Origin: Anaerolineae bacterium
GTDB lineage: Bacteria; Chloroflexota; Anaerolineae; Anaerolineales; Villigracilaceae
NCBI GenBank assembly: GCA_021324435.1
Contig: JAJPIZ010000040.1
Span: forward strand, 1 to 64,000
Length of the DNA: 64,000 nucleotides
Direction: 5' to 3'
Each line of letters opens with the position of its first letter. The first letter of the stretch is position 1. Shown piece by piece: positions 1 to 8,910 of this stretch. The position numbers were made by a program, and so were the translations under genes. The notes under the pieces were generated by a model. It was not told the origin of the DNA, did no database searches, and worked only from the letters and a program-made list of their open reading frames with translations.

Positions 1-992
1 ATGATAAAAAGCGGCGGATCGCCAAGCCCGGCGCGATGATTCGCAATCGCCGCGGCCAAGTGTGTTTTTCCAGTTGCATAATCGCCGGTTAGCACCAGCC
101 AGCCGCGCGGCTTTTGTGCATAGCTCTGGGCGGCTTCGTACGCGTCCTTCAAAGATTTAACGGCAGGTGCGGGCAGGTCTTCATCTTTGCGCAACGAGAA
201 ATGTTCGAAGGTTCGGCCTGAATGTAAATCAAGTGAGGACAGTTCAGGATGACCCGCGTCATCCATGGGGCGGCGGAAGTCGGGCGCGCTGATTTTTGTC
301 TGCGTGACCAGTTCCGGGTCCGCGAGACGCGAGCGGATGCGGGCTTCGATTTCGTCGAGGGCAAGATTAGTCGTCACGACTGTGGGCAGTTTATTGATGT
401 AACGATAGTTGACGATCTGGAATAGTTTTTCCTGCGCCCAGCCGGTTGCATTTTGAGTCCCGAAATCATCCAACACTAGAAGTTTCGCGTTGCGGATTTC
501 ATCGAAGCGTTCTTCAAAGGTCGTGTCTTCGCTGTCATATGAAAAGCGAAGTGTGTCCAGCAAATCCGGGACAGTCAAAAATAACGTGGGCACGCCCATG
601 CCGACCGCGTAATTCGCCACCGCCGCGGCCAGATGCGTTTTTCCACAACCATAACCTCCCAACAGCAAAAGCCAGCCATTCAGATTTTGCGAATAATGTT
701 TGGCTTGATTGAAAGCCATCTCAAGCGAGTTGGCCTGAATCTCGCCCAGGCCTTTGCGTCCGCGCGGCTTGAAGGTCTCAAAAGTCAGCTCTTTGAGTTC
801 ATCGAGGTGACTCAGCGCAAACAGCCGTTCGCGCACCGCATCGGTCACTTTGGCGCGGCGGCAGACGCAGACTTGCAATTTGCCAAAGTCGGGATGACCA
901 ACCGCTACATCCGCGCGTAAATATCCCACGCCGTGACAATGCGGGCAGTTCGGATCGCCGGGAAGATCGTGGTTATCCTCGGTCGCCGACAA
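1..992 (-). CDS. DnaI/DnaC-like helicase-loader ATPase with two tandem AAA+ domains (3' end outside window)
   Basis: Reading the minus strand from a TTG at 992 gives an uninterrupted frame of 330 codons to the window edge. An N-terminal zinc-knuckle pattern (C16, C19, C42, C44) is followed by Walker A GGYGCGKTH (112-120) and Walker B LLVLDDFG (171-178). After about 190 residues the pattern repeats: a TFEHF motif (first copy TFETF, about 71) leads to a second Walker A GDYATGKTH (303-311). Known role of the family: loading replicative helicase DnaB on DNA. The two copies are alike enough to suggest an internal duplication. It follows the DnaD-like gene with a 20-nt overlap, in one unit with dnaB. 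The TTG start is inferred because no ATG precedes the zinc motif and no clear ribosome site is seen; the product family is more certain than the start. Confidence 0.8.
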   Translation of the reverse strand, partial: MSATEDNHDLPGDPNCPHCHGVGYLRADVAVGHPDFGKLQVCVCRRAKVTDAVRERLFALSHLDELKELTFETFKPRGRKGLGEIQANSLEMAFNQAKHYSQNLNGWLLLLGGYGCGKTHLAAAVANYAVGMGVPTLFLTVPDLLDTLRFSYDSEDTTFEERFDEIRNAKLLVLDDFGTQNATGWAQEKLFQIVNYRYINKLPTVVTTNLALDEIEARIRSRLADPELVTQTKISAPDFRRPMDDAGHPELSSLDLHSGRTFEHFSLRKDEDLPAPAVKSLKDAYEAAQSYAQKPRGWLVLTGDYATGKTHLAAAIANHRAGLGDPPLFI

Positions 993-1629
993 ACTTTTTG
1001 ATCTTGTCTTCGACGTCGCGCTGACGAGATTTTTTATCGTCTCGTCTATCTTGCTTTTTGGCACGGCCCTCTTCCTTCCAGCGTTTCAATATCGCTTCAC
1101 AATATTTCCAATTCCGCTTGTTGTTTTTGACAGCCAGTTCAACTGCATCCGCAATCCACACGGCGGAATATATTTCTTCGGCATCCTTCAACGCATCCGC
1201 GATCAGCGGCGTGAGCGGACCGATGTTCTCTTCATACAGTTTGAACACATTCGGACGTTCCAGCGGCGCGGACATGATCTTTGCGGACTCGCGCCATTCA
1301 CCTTTTGCGAACGCTTCGGCGGCAGCGCGCCCGCGCGGCGAATTCAGAAAGTAAAACACATCCGCTTCATGCGTGGACTTGAGCAGGCTCCCTCGCTTCG
1401 CGGCCTTTTCCAATCCCGAAGCGACCTCGTCCGCCGCGAGACCCAAATCCTTTACGTCAAAATCCGTTTGACATAGTGCGCGGAATGGTCCATCCATGTG
1501 CTCGATGCGCCACAAAAAATACAGCGTCACTTTCAACTCGTCCGCGTCCGTGATCTCGTTCAATAGATGATGAAAGAACGAATCAGGAAAGCGGGTGAAG
1601 GTCTCAGAGTCGGTGAAGCCTTTGAACAT
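973..1629 (-). CDS. DnaD-domain replication/primosome protein
   Basis: A 218-residue protein, taking the ATG at 1629 (MFKGF), four bases after the dnaB stop; the frame is open further upstream but that part only mirrors dnaB. The C-terminal part has the DnaD/DnaB_2 pattern, with an acidic-aromatic helix IYSAVWIADAVELA (about 151-164), then NNKRNWKYCEAILKRW, and a highly basic tail KKQDRRDDKKSRQR. Known role of the family: primosome proteins that remodel DNA during helicase loading in Firmicutes-type initiation. Its place between dnaB and a DnaI-like ATPase supports that role here. It is likely translationally coupled with both neighbours. The family call rests on the C-terminal motif and context. 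Confidence 0.75.
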   Translation of the reverse strand: MFKGFTDSETFTRFPDSFFHHLLNEITDADELKVTLYFLWRIEHMDGPFRALCQTDFDVKDLGLAADEVASGLEKAAKRGSLLKSTHEADVFYFLNSPRGRAAAEAFAKGEWRESAKIMSAPLERPNVFKLYEENIGPLTPLIADALKDAEEIYSAVWIADAVELAVKNNKRNWKYCEAILKRWKEEGRAKKQDRRDDKKSRQRDVEDKIKKFVGDRG

Positions 1630-1633
1630 TTCG

Positions 1634-3007
1634 TTACTCGTTGGGATTGAACATCCTCGTCGCGGCGTTCTCGAACTTCGCCAGCGCACTGCGGAAGACC
1701 AGTTCCACGCTCCCAACCGGGCCGTTGCGATGCTTGGCAACGATGATCTCCGCCACATTCTGCTTGACCGTGTCCTTTTCGTATTGATCGGGACGATAGA
1801 TGAACATGACGATGTCCGCATCCTGTTCGAGCGAGCCGGACTCGCGCAGGTCCGAAAGCACGGGGCGTTTGTCGGAGCGTTGCTCCACAGCGCGAGACAA
1901 CTGCGCCGCGGCGATGACCGGCACATTCAACTCGCGCGCCAGCACTTTCATATTGCGCGATATGTACGACACTTCCTGCACGCGGTTCTCACTGCGCGTG
2001 TCGCCGCCCATCAATTGCAGATAATCCACAATCACGAGATCAAGATGATATTCAAGGTGCAGGCGGCGGCACTTCGTCCGCAATTGAAGCGGCGTGATGG
2101 CGGGCGTGTCGTCGAGGAAGATGTGCGTGTCAGACATGACCTCGATGGCGTGGGCAAAGAGCGGCCATTCATTCTCTGCCAACTTGCCCGTGCGCAGACG
2201 TTGCGAGTCAATGCCTGTTTCCTGCGCGATCAAACGCTGAACGACTTGTTCGTTCGACATTTCGAGCGAAAAGATCGCCACATGTTTTTTATGGGTCAAC
2301 GCGGCGTTCTTGGCAATCGAAAGCAGAAAACCGGTCTTGCCCTGGCCCGGTCGGCCCGCGATGATCAGCAAGTCGGAAGGTTGCAAGCCGCTCAACATTT
2401 TGTCGAGGTCAATGAAACCGGTCGGGACGCCGAAAATGTCCTCGTCGCGTTTGGCGAGGTCATCAATGCGGTCGTAGTAATCGCTCAATACGGCGGAGAT
2501 CGGTTGAAGGTCGTGTTTGAGGCGGCGTTCGCTCACGTTGAAGACCGCCTTCTCGGCCTCGTCCATCACATTTTCAACCGTCGAACTTTCATTGTACGCC
2601 AGTGAAGCAATCGAATTGGCGGCATGGATCATCTTGCGGCGAATCGAATGGCTCTCGACGATGCGGCCATATGATTCGGCGTTGAGCGATGTCGGCACTT
2701 GATTCACGAGCGCGGTCAGGTACGCCGGCCCGCCGATTTCCGCGAGCTGACCTTTGCGATCCAACTCTTCGCTGATCGTCAGCAGATCAATTGGGATGCG
2801 TTGCTCGTGCAGGCTGGTGAAGGCCTCCCAAATCCAGCGGTGGCGATGAATGTAAAAATCATCGGCCTGCAAAAATTGGGCGACGTCATAATAGACTTCG
2901 GGGTTAATCAGAACCGCCCCAACGACGGCTTCTTCGGCTTCTCGGCTGTGAGGAATGCTCGGCGCGGCGGGGGCGGTTGTCTCTTCAGGCGGCAGGAAAT
3001 CGGTCAT
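1634..3007 (-). CDS. dnaB: Replicative DNA helicase DnaB
   Basis: The 457-residue product has the full DnaB layout: an N-terminal helical domain (about 20-125), a linker, and a RecA-like C-terminal domain with Walker A GRPGQGKTG (218-226), the Walker B-like strand LVIVDYLQLM and the DADIVMF segment near the end. It unwinds DNA at the replication fork as a hexamer. Length is normal for the family and no intein is present. The ATG at 3007 overlaps the stop of the preceding nuclease-family gene by four bases, so the two are probably translationally coupled. Downstream are a DnaD-like protein and a DnaI-like loader, which makes this a compact helicase-loading operon. Confidence 0.95.
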   Translation of the reverse strand: MTDFLPPEETTAPAAPSIPHSREAEEAVVGAVLINPEVYYDVAQFLQADDFYIHRHRWIWEAFTSLHEQRIPIDLLTISEELDRKGQLAEIGGPAYLTALVNQVPTSLNAESYGRIVESHSIRRKMIHAANSIASLAYNESSTVENVMDEAEKAVFNVSERRLKHDLQPISAVLSDYYDRIDDLAKRDEDIFGVPTGFIDLDKMLSGLQPSDLLIIAGRPGQGKTGFLLSIAKNAALTHKKHVAIFSLEMSNEQVVQRLIAQETGIDSQRLRTGKLAENEWPLFAHAIEVMSDTHIFLDDTPAITPLQLRTKCRRLHLEYHLDLVIVDYLQLMGGDTRSENRVQEVSYISRNMKVLARELNVPVIAAAQLSRAVEQRSDKRPVLSDLRESGSLEQDADIVMFIYRPDQYEKDTVKQNVAEIIVAKHRNGPVGSVELVFRSALAKFENAATRMFNPNE

Positions 3008-3645
3008 TTCTTTTTGGGTTTGCTCGGTTTATCGGGTTTATCTGATTTGGGTTTAGCAGGTTTGTCGGACTTGCCTTCGTCGTCGGGCTTGTCTTTGTTT
3101 TTATCGTCGAGTTTATCGAGGTCAAGTTTGCCGAGGAAATCTTCAAAGACCGATAACCGCTCGGTGCTGACATCGCCGACAGGAGGAGCGGCCCGCGTCT
3201 GCGCGGGACTTTGAGCGGGCGCGCCTGTGGACGATTCCATATCGGCCTCGGGGGTGATCCCCGCGCCCTGCATCACCGATTCGTCCACCAGAATGGGGAC
3301 GTGAGCGCGCACAGCGAGGGCGATGGCGTCGGAGGGGCGCGAGTCTACGTTGACATCCTGTCCATTCACTTCGGCTACGATGTTGCCGTAGAAAATATCT
3401 TCCTTGAGTGAGATGATCTCGATGCGTTTGATCTTGGCGTTAAAGGTATTGAACACGGACTTCAACAGGTCGTGCGTGAGCGGGCGGTTCATTTCCACTT
3501 CCTGCAGGCCAACCGTAATCGCTTCTGCCTCGTAAGGCCCGACCCAGATGGGAAGGTAACGATCCGCACCCACTTCGCGCAGAATGACCAGTCTATGCGG
3601 CGACATCAGGTTTACACGGACACTATCAATCGTTACTTCTATCAT
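3004..3645 (-). CDS. Bifunctional nuclease family (BFN/DUF151) protein with basic low-complexity tail
   Basis: The 213-residue protein starts MIEVTIDSVRV after a good ribosome site (ggagcaaca-ATG). Residues 1-135 match the BFN/DUF151 domain, including the region LPIWVGPYEAEAI and the conserved RPSDAIALAVR segment. Residues about 140-213 are a low-complexity tail rich in Lys, Asp and Pro (KSDKP-type repeats), likely disordered. Nuclease activity was reported for plant and some bacterial members, but the role of bacterial homologues is poorly defined. It is the first gene of the replication block and overlaps dnaB by four bases. The domain call is firm; the function is not. Confidence 0.85.
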   Translation of the reverse strand: MIEVTIDSVRVNLMSPHRLVILREVGADRYLPIWVGPYEAEAITVGLQEVEMNRPLTHDLLKSVFNTFNAKIKRIEIISLKEDIFYGNIVAEVNGQDVNVDSRPSDAIALAVRAHVPILVDESVMQGAGITPEADMESSTGAPAQSPAQTRAAPPVGDVSTERLSVFEDFLGKLDLDKLDDKNKDKPDDEGKSDKPAKPKSDKPDKPSKPKKK

Positions 3646-3688
3646 TGTTGCTCCAATAAGAATTGTATTCTATCACACCTAAATTGAA

Positions 3689-3717
3689 AAGAACCGCCGA
3701 TTTTACCGGCGGTTCTT
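3689..3717 (-). terminator. Rho-independent terminator after the C45 hydrolase gene
   Basis: An 11-bp perfect stem (aagaaccgccg / cggcggttctt, 7-nt loop) lies just past the stop at 3728. On the minus strand it is followed by TTTTCAATTTA. Confidence 0.75.
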
Positions 3718-3727
3718 ACGTAGAGCA

Positions 3728-4840
3728 TCATGCGTTCAAATGATAGGTGTGATACGCGTTCTGGCAGGGATTGCCCCAGCAGATGTGCATCTCGCGGGCA
3801 GTGAGATCAATCACCAGCGCGTTGATGGTTTTCTCGCGGTCGAGCGGGTCGCTCCAGTTAACGGCGTGATTGCAGATCGAGTTGGGCAGATTGACATGAT
3901 CCTTTTGAATGGCCTGCAAGGACTTGATGGTATGCGAGGAGTTCTCACGTAAAAGACGATTGGCGCGGAAATAACGCACGCGCGACGAGATCAATTCTTC
4001 CGGGTCGCTTTCGATTTCCTTCATGTTCGGCGCGAGATAGTGATTGGTGTGGACGATGTAACCATCCGTGCCGTGATGGATTTCAAAGCGTTTGGCCGAG
4101 ATTTCGATGGAATACATCTCGCCGCTCTCGTGAGCGAGCAAGTGATTGTAGCCCGCGGCGCGGTGGGGGACGAGGGCGCGCCCGATGGCGCCGGAGATAC
4201 GGCGCGCGGCCAGCACGGCGCGCGCCACAACGAGCCGCGGAATGCCAATGCGCGAATCGGTCGGGTAGACCGAGTCTATGAGTTGGGCGATGCCGTACGC
4301 GTTGAAGCCCACATTGGGCAGAAGCCCGCCGTACGTCATGGCGAGGAACGGAGGTTCGTCTTTCGGTTTGGCCGAGATCACATACACGTCATCTTCGTCT
4401 TCGGGAACCCAGTCTTCGTTGTGCGCGGCGAGCACGTGACCATCCGCGGTGCGCGCTTCGTTCACTGCAAAACTGGTGCAACGCGTGAGATGCAAGGCGT
4501 CCATCGTGACTGCTTCCATGGCATTAAGCGTCATGATGTCGTCGAAAGGGACGTTGGCGCCCTCGGCCATGCCGCGCATTTCATCCACATATTGCGGGTA
4601 ACGTTCTTCAGCAAACGGCAAATATTTGCGCGCCTGGATCTGCGCGCCTTGCCACGTCAATTCCAACTGGTCATAGGATTGGTCAATCAAAACATGAGCG
4701 TTGGCGACACTATGTTGAATCTGTTCACGCCGCGCTTCCCCGATCTGGCATCCCAAATCACGGTGAGTACCTGAGACTTCGATTAGCGGCGGCGGGGCGT
4801 TGTGAACGGGGGTGTTGGGTATTTCAACTTTCGGTAACAT
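3728..4840 (-). CDS. C45 family Ntn-hydrolase (acyl-CoA:6-APA acyltransferase-like)
   Basis: The 370-residue protein starts at the ATG at 4840 (MLPKVEIP), supported by GGAGAAAAC just upstream; an ATG 13 codons earlier has no ribosome site. The family feature is an internal Cys exposed by self-cleavage: here CTSFAV (Cys121) followed by HNEDW (140-144), the pattern of peptidase family C45. The N-terminal half contains the usual G-x(3)-G / LNAMEA region. Known members cleave or transfer acyl groups on amides; the substrate here cannot be read from sequence. No signal peptide is visible, so it is probably cytoplasmic. It is transcribed alone, with its own terminator downstream. Confidence 0.82.
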   Translation of the reverse strand: MLPKVEIPNTPVHNAPPPLIEVSGTHRDLGCQIGEARREQIQHSVANAHVLIDQSYDQLELTWQGAQIQARKYLPFAEERYPQYVDEMRGMAEGANVPFDDIMTLNAMEAVTMDALHLTRCTSFAVNEARTADGHVLAAHNEDWVPEDEDDVYVISAKPKDEPPFLAMTYGGLLPNVGFNAYGIAQLIDSVYPTDSRIGIPRLVVARAVLAARRISGAIGRALVPHRAAGYNHLLAHESGEMYSIEISAKRFEIHHGTDGYIVHTNHYLAPNMKEIESDPEELISSRVRYFRANRLLRENSSHTIKSLQAIQKDHVNLPNSICNHAVNWSDPLDREKTINALVIDLTAREMHICWGNPCQNAYHTYHLNA

Positions 4841-4912
4841 GTTTTCTCCAAAATCAAACCCGCCCCGGCAAGTTTTCACCGAGGCGGGCTGATTATATCA
4901 TGGCGTTCATGC

Positions 4913-5013
4913 TGTCATTCTGAACGACCGCTTCGACTGCGCTCAGCGCAGGCTCCGGAAGTGAAGAATCCCGCCGCGAAGCGGCGGAGACTCTTCGCTA
5001 CGCTCAGGGTGAC
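4913..5013. repeat. REP-like element, TGTCATTCTGA...CAGGGTGAC family
   Basis: The element begins tgtcattctga and ends cgctcagggtgac, so its tips form an imperfect inverted repeat. The core (gaagaatc, aagcggcggagac, cttcgc) recurs at 19887-19989. Its right end supplies the TGA stop (5004-5006) and the last codons of the bactofilin-like gene. Confidence 0.7.
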
Positions 5014-6005
5014 GGAGGAACTTGTTCACTGGAGGCCGGTTTCAGGTCCGATGAAGAAGCGTTCTGGGCCTGGACGAGGAGCGGGCGCGTGCCGAAGAAG
5101 GTCATCACCACCGCGCCGAATCCGATCAGACCAACCAGCACGCCAACCATCCAGCCGACGCAAGGCACGAGATTGACTGTATTGATAACAACCATCAAAA
5201 GGAATGTCCCAGCGCCTGCGGAAAGTACCGGCGCCCACGTTTGATGGATTGCTTTTGTAAAGCGGTCGCCGACTTCCATGCCCAGCGCCACCATGCCAAA
5301 AACCCACGCCAGCGCCAGAACAATGACTCCAACCAGCGCAACAGGAAGCAGGATGATCGTCACGCCCAGAATGAGCAAAGTGACGGGAGCAATGATTGTA
5401 GTTAACAATCCAATGCTACCGGATACAAAAGGTTGCGAGACTAATGCCTGCGCCACGCGGTCGAGTTGAGGGTGCAGGAACATTGTCAACAACATGGCAA
5501 GCGCGGCCAGGCCAATCGCCTGCAGAAATATGCTTCCAATTTGCCAAAGCGGATTGACGTTGATTTCAAAGTTTGGCGTCGGCGGCGCGGCCGGGTTGGG
5601 AATCGTGATGATAGGCGGGGGCATGTTGGTGACCACGTTGCCGCCAATCTCCGCGCCCTCGGCGCGTTGGAGCGAACCGCCAACCGTCACGACATCGCCA
5701 GCCACCGAAGAATCTGTGCCCATCGAAACCAATCCACCGATCACAACTGCATCCCCGGTGGCCTGCCCATCGAGTTTGAGACTCCCGCCGATCACAACAA
5801 TATTGCCGTTCACCTTGGCGGCTTTCTCGATCACGGTCTCGCCGCCGATCACCACCAGATCACCGTCGAGCGAATCTCCACTTTTCAATGTGAAGTTCTC
5901 GCCGATGATCACGCGTCCTTCGCTCAAACCATTCCACGCGTGCGCGGCGCGGACGGGCCAAAGCAAAACTGCCAACAGCAAAAGGATAATCATCCATTTT
6001 TTCAT
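5004..6005 (-). CDS. Polymer-forming (bactofilin-like) membrane protein
   Basis: The 333-residue product begins with a signal peptide (about 1-23, ending AAHA). Residues 30-130 hold repeated short strands with the VVIGG pattern (DLVVIGG, NIVVIGG, DAVVIGG, DVVTVGG), as in the right-handed beta-helix of bactofilins and 'polymer-forming cytoskeletal' proteins. A Pro-rich linker (about 129-145) leads to about four hydrophobic helices (155-310). It is the third gene after an ECF sigma factor and its anti-sigma factor, so it may be the target or sensor of that system. The ribosome site AAGGAG is clear. The C-terminal PPSP and stop come from a repeat element, so the native end may have been altered. 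Confidence 0.7.
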   Translation of the reverse strand: MKKWMIILLLLAVLLWPVRAAHAWNGLSEGRVIIGENFTLKSGDSLDGDLVVIGGETVIEKAAKVNGNIVVIGGSLKLDGQATGDAVVIGGLVSMGTDSSVAGDVVTVGGSLQRAEGAEIGGNVVTNMPPPIITIPNPAAPPTPNFEINVNPLWQIGSIFLQAIGLAALAMLLTMFLHPQLDRVAQALVSQPFVSGSIGLLTTIIAPVTLLILGVTIILLPVALVGVIVLALAWVFGMVALGMEVGDRFTKAIHQTWAPVLSAGAGTFLLMVVINTVNLVPCVGWMVGVLVGLIGFGAVVMTFFGTRPLLVQAQNASSSDLKPASSEQVPPSP

Positions 6006-6008
6006 TGT

Positions 6009-6533
6009 TCACACTCCTTGCGGCGTTCGGGTAAAGCGCCGAATCGAAAACATCCACAATATAGTCAACCCGCTGACCACGGATAACAAAACAATCCAAC
6101 CGGAAGGCGAGATGAAGTTGGGCACGACGCGCAAGAGCACCCAGCCGGCCTCACTCCATGCTTGAATAGATGTCAATATGAAAAGGAAATAGCCCACGAC
6201 CGCGGTGATCCATTCTGCGGGTGAGCGCATCATTTCCTGGACCAATGGCCCTGCCAGCCAATACAGGAGCGCCACCCCGCCGATGACCAGCACCAGCGAC
6301 CCCATCACCTGACGCCATCTCTGTTCGCGCCGACGTTGTATCAACCGCGCTTGAAACCGCTCTGTAAAGCCTGCGGCAGGCGCGGCTTTCTGCGTGGAGT
6401 GCAAAGCCAGATTCGACTCAGCGATGGCTGTGCATGAAGTGCAGACTTGCAAATGAGATTGCAATTCACGTTTTTGTTCAGGTGTCAGAGGCTGGTCTTG
6501 CAAGAGCCAGTCTTCAAAAGGCCGGTGATTCAT
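6009..6533 (-). CDS. Zinc-finger (ZAS-type) anti-sigma factor, membrane anchored
   Basis: The 174-residue protein starts at the ATG at 6533 (MNHRPFEDW), preceded by AAAGGAGG; it overlaps the sigma gene by 20 nt. Residues about 29-36 carry HLQVCTSC, the HxxxCxxC signature of zinc-binding anti-sigma domains. Two hydrophobic helices follow (about 80-100 and 112-135), and a third near the C-terminus. Known role of the family: sequestering the cognate ECF sigma factor at the membrane until a signal arrives. The partner is almost certainly the sigma factor directly upstream. Confidence 0.85.
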   Translation of the reverse strand: MNHRPFEDWLLQDQPLTPEQKRELQSHLQVCTSCTAIAESNLALHSTQKAAPAAGFTERFQARLIQRRREQRWRQVMGSLVLVIGGVALLYWLAGPLVQEMMRSPAEWITAVVGYFLFILTSIQAWSEAGWVLLRVVPNFISPSGWIVLLSVVSGLTILWMFSIRRFTRTPQGV

Positions 6534-7113
6534 GAGGCCTCCTTTCATGTTTGGGCCTGGGCGTTTCTTCCTGCCACAAGCCTGCCAGTTCGCGCCTTGC
6601 CCGGTGCAGTCTGCTCTTCACCGCGCTGACCGTGAGATCGAGCGCCTCGGCGATCTCCGCTTCGGAATAATCTTCCCAATAGCGCAGAACGATGGCGGCG
6701 CGATCAACCGCATCCAGACGTTTGAGCAAACCCTGCATCCGCTGACGCTGTTCGCTGTGCACCGCTTCAGCCTCCGGGTTGGGCGCGTCCGCGTCCGGAA
6801 GTTCAAAGCCGCCTTCCTCCTCATCCTGATCAATGGACATCATTGCGAATCTGCGGCGGCGCAGACGGTCAATGCAATAGTGGGCGGCAATCGAGAGCAA
6901 CCACGTCGCAAACGGGCGCTTGCTGTCGTAGCGGTGCAGATGCTGAAACGCCCGCAGAAAGGTCTCCTGCGCGGCATCTTCCGCCGACTCGGGTTCGCCC
7001 AACATGCGATAGCACAAGTTATAGACGTGCGTTTGGTAGGCTTCGACCAGTTTTGTGAAAGCTTCGTCACTGCCTTGCTGGGCCTGGGTCACCCAGGCCA
7101 TTTCTTCGTTCAC
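6514..7113 (-). CDS. ECF-type RNA polymerase sigma factor
   Basis: The 199-residue protein has region 2 at about 20-90 (LVEAYQTHVYNLCYRMLG, then DAAQETFLRAF and FATWLLSIAAHYCIDRLRR) and region 4 at about 135-190 (AAIVLRYWEDYSEAEIAEAL, then VKSRLHRARREL). The linker between them is acidic. It heads a three-gene unit with a zinc anti-sigma factor and a bactofilin-like envelope protein. Autoregulation is likely by analogy with the family, but no promoter match was established. Confidence 0.93.
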   Translation of the reverse strand: MNEEMAWVTQAQQGSDEAFTKLVEAYQTHVYNLCYRMLGEPESAEDAAQETFLRAFQHLHRYDSKRPFATWLLSIAAHYCIDRLRRRRFAMMSIDQDEEEGGFELPDADAPNPEAEAVHSEQRQRMQGLLKRLDAVDRAAIVLRYWEDYSEAEIAEALDLTVSAVKSRLHRARRELAGLWQEETPRPKHERRPHESPAF

Positions 7114-7416
7114 GCCTTCTCCTTGAACTTTCTACTTCGTTTACGAGACAAAATGGAGAAAGTTGCACAACTCTCCTCGAGAACTTTACCACAAAGATAC
7201 CAAAACAAATACAGCCTGACCAAAGCGACTCTTTTACAAGTCTATTTGGGGACGCGGAAAAACGCGGATCTATCATTTTTTCCGCGTGAATCAGCGCTCG
7301 CCTGCACTGGTTCTTGAGTGTCCGCGTCCCATACAAGGTAAATGCGAGATACACATAACGCATCACCTGTATAATTGACCCGACTCATCCAAACTTGTGC
7401 CCGGGAGGGAACCGCC
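7114..7416. other. Divergent intergenic region with degenerate repeat
   Basis: A 300-bp gap between the minus-strand sigma gene and the plus-strand transporter. It contains two related blocks (gcggaaaaacgcggat near 7256 and ttttccgcgtgaatcagcg near 7280), which form an imperfect inverted repeat of the kind scattered through this genome. It must contain promoters for both genes, but I cannot assign -35/-10 boxes with confidence. No coding region is supported. Confidence 0.4.
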
Positions 7417-8910
7417 GTGAAGCCGCTTCACTGGTATGACTACATCACTTTGAACTTGTTCTGGTTCGGCTTGAACGTTCGCAACACGGCCATGGGTTCG
7501 ATCTTCATGCCGTATCTGGTGGGGTTGTTCGCGCCGGAGGCGGTCAAGAATTCTGCGCTGGGTGGGATGCGCGCCGCGGGACTCGTGATTGCCATGCTGG
7601 TGCAACCCGCCGCAGGTCTCTTGAGTGATCGGTCCACGTCGCGCTTTGGCCGTCGCAGGCCATTTATTTTGGCTGGTGCATTGTTTGATCTTTTATTTCT
7701 GGCGGTCATCGCATTGTCTTGGGATTATTGGTCACTGCTGATCGGCGTGCTCCTCATACAATTTTCCTCCAATATCTCGCACGGCCCCCTGCAGGGATTA
7801 ATTCCCGATCTCGTCCCGGACGATGAGCGGGGACGCGCTTCGGCGGCCAAAGCCATCTTTGAATTGCTTCCGTTAATTGTCGTCGGCTTGACCATTGCCA
7901 AAATGGTCGGCGCGGGGGAACTGGGCTGGGCGGTCTTTGCCACCGGCGCGACTCTGTTAGTGGCCGCGATCATTACAGTTCTTTTTGTAAAAGAAGAACC
8001 ATTGCGCGAGAAACCCGCCGCACCATTCTGGCCGCCGATGTTTCGCGTGCTGGGAATGTTGACTGGCATTGCAATCGGCGCATTGGCCGGAGTATTGGGC
8101 GGAGGTCTGCTTGGCGGATTAGCCGGATTGATTGCTTTGCCGTTTGCAGATAAAGCCACGGCGCTCGCGTGGGGAGTTGGCATCGGCGGCGCGGTCGCGA
8201 TGGTCGTCGCGGTGATTATTGGAGTGTGGGCGGGAGCGTTGGCGACACTTGGACAAGACGCGCGTCGCCGGTCATCCTTCACGTGGTGGATCGTCAACCG
8301 CTTGATGTTTCTGGCCGCGGCCACGTCGCTTCAAGGCTCCGTATTTTATTTTGTGATGTATGCTTTCAATCTCAGCAACGAAGATTCATCCGTGTTGACC
8401 GGCAATTTGACGACCGTGATCGGCGTTTTCATTTTGATTACTGCTCTCATCAGCGGCTGGCTTGCGGATCACATTGGCCGCAAGCGATTGGTTGGAATCA
8501 GCGGTATCACTGCGGCGGCCGGTAATTTTCTTTTGTTGAGCACGATCTGGGTTCCGAACTTGATGACGATTTACATCGCGGGGACGATTATTGGATTAGG
8601 GACGGGGTTATTCATGACCGCCAACTGGGCGCTCGGCACGGACCTCGTGCCGTCCGCCGAGGCGGGACGATACCTCGGCATCTCGAATCTGGCTGGCGCG
8701 GGCGCGGGGATTGTCGGCGCGGGCATCGGCGGCCTCATCGCCGATTATCTCAACGGGTATCGCCCCGGGCTGGGATATTTCGCGATCTTCGCCAGTTATG
8801 CGGTGCTGTTTGCATTGAGCGCGGTCAGTTTGATCGGCGTGCGCGAGGCGAAAAGTCAGAGGGAACAATCAGCGGCTATTTTAAAAATAGCCACAGATGA
8901 ACCCAGATAA
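7417..8910 (+). CDS. MFS transporter, SLC45/GPH-like sugar transporter
   Basis: The 497-residue protein starts at a GTG at 7417 (MKPLHWYDY), preceded by GGGAGGG; an upstream ATG lacks a ribosome site. About 12 hydrophobic helices are seen, with the MFS loop motif DRSTSRFGRRRPFI after helix 2 and a second copy DHIGRKRLVG after helix 8, the internal pseudo-symmetry of the superfamily. SLC45/GPH members are mostly sugar-cation symporters; the substrate is unknown here. It is a single gene. The last codons (ATDEPR and stop) are read from a repeat that begins ccacagatgaac, so the native C-terminus may have been replaced. Confidence 0.85.
   Translation: MKPLHWYDYITLNLFWFGLNVRNTAMGSIFMPYLVGLFAPEAVKNSALGGMRAAGLVIAMLVQPAAGLLSDRSTSRFGRRRPFILAGALFDLLFLAVIALSWDYWSLLIGVLLIQFSSNISHGPLQGLIPDLVPDDERGRASAAKAIFELLPLIVVGLTIAKMVGAGELGWAVFATGATLLVAAIITVLFVKEEPLREKPAAPFWPPMFRVLGMLTGIAIGALAGVLGGGLLGGLAGLIALPFADKATALAWGVGIGGAVAMVVAVIIGVWAGALATLGQDARRRSSFTWWIVNRLMFLAAATSLQGSVFYFVMYAFNLSNEDSSVLTGNLTTVIGVFILITALISGWLADHIGRKRLVGISGITAAAGNFLLLSTIWVPNLMTIYIAGTIIGLGTGLFMTANWALGTDLVPSAEAGRYLGISNLAGAGAGIVGAGIGGLIADYLNGYRPGLGYFAIFASYAVLFALSAVSLIGVREAKSQREQSAAILKIATDEPR

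Noticed and set aside
1595-2605. 336-codon plus-strand frame opposite dnaB
   Set aside because: Fully antisense to dnaB, Arg/His-rich shadow protein without recognisable features.
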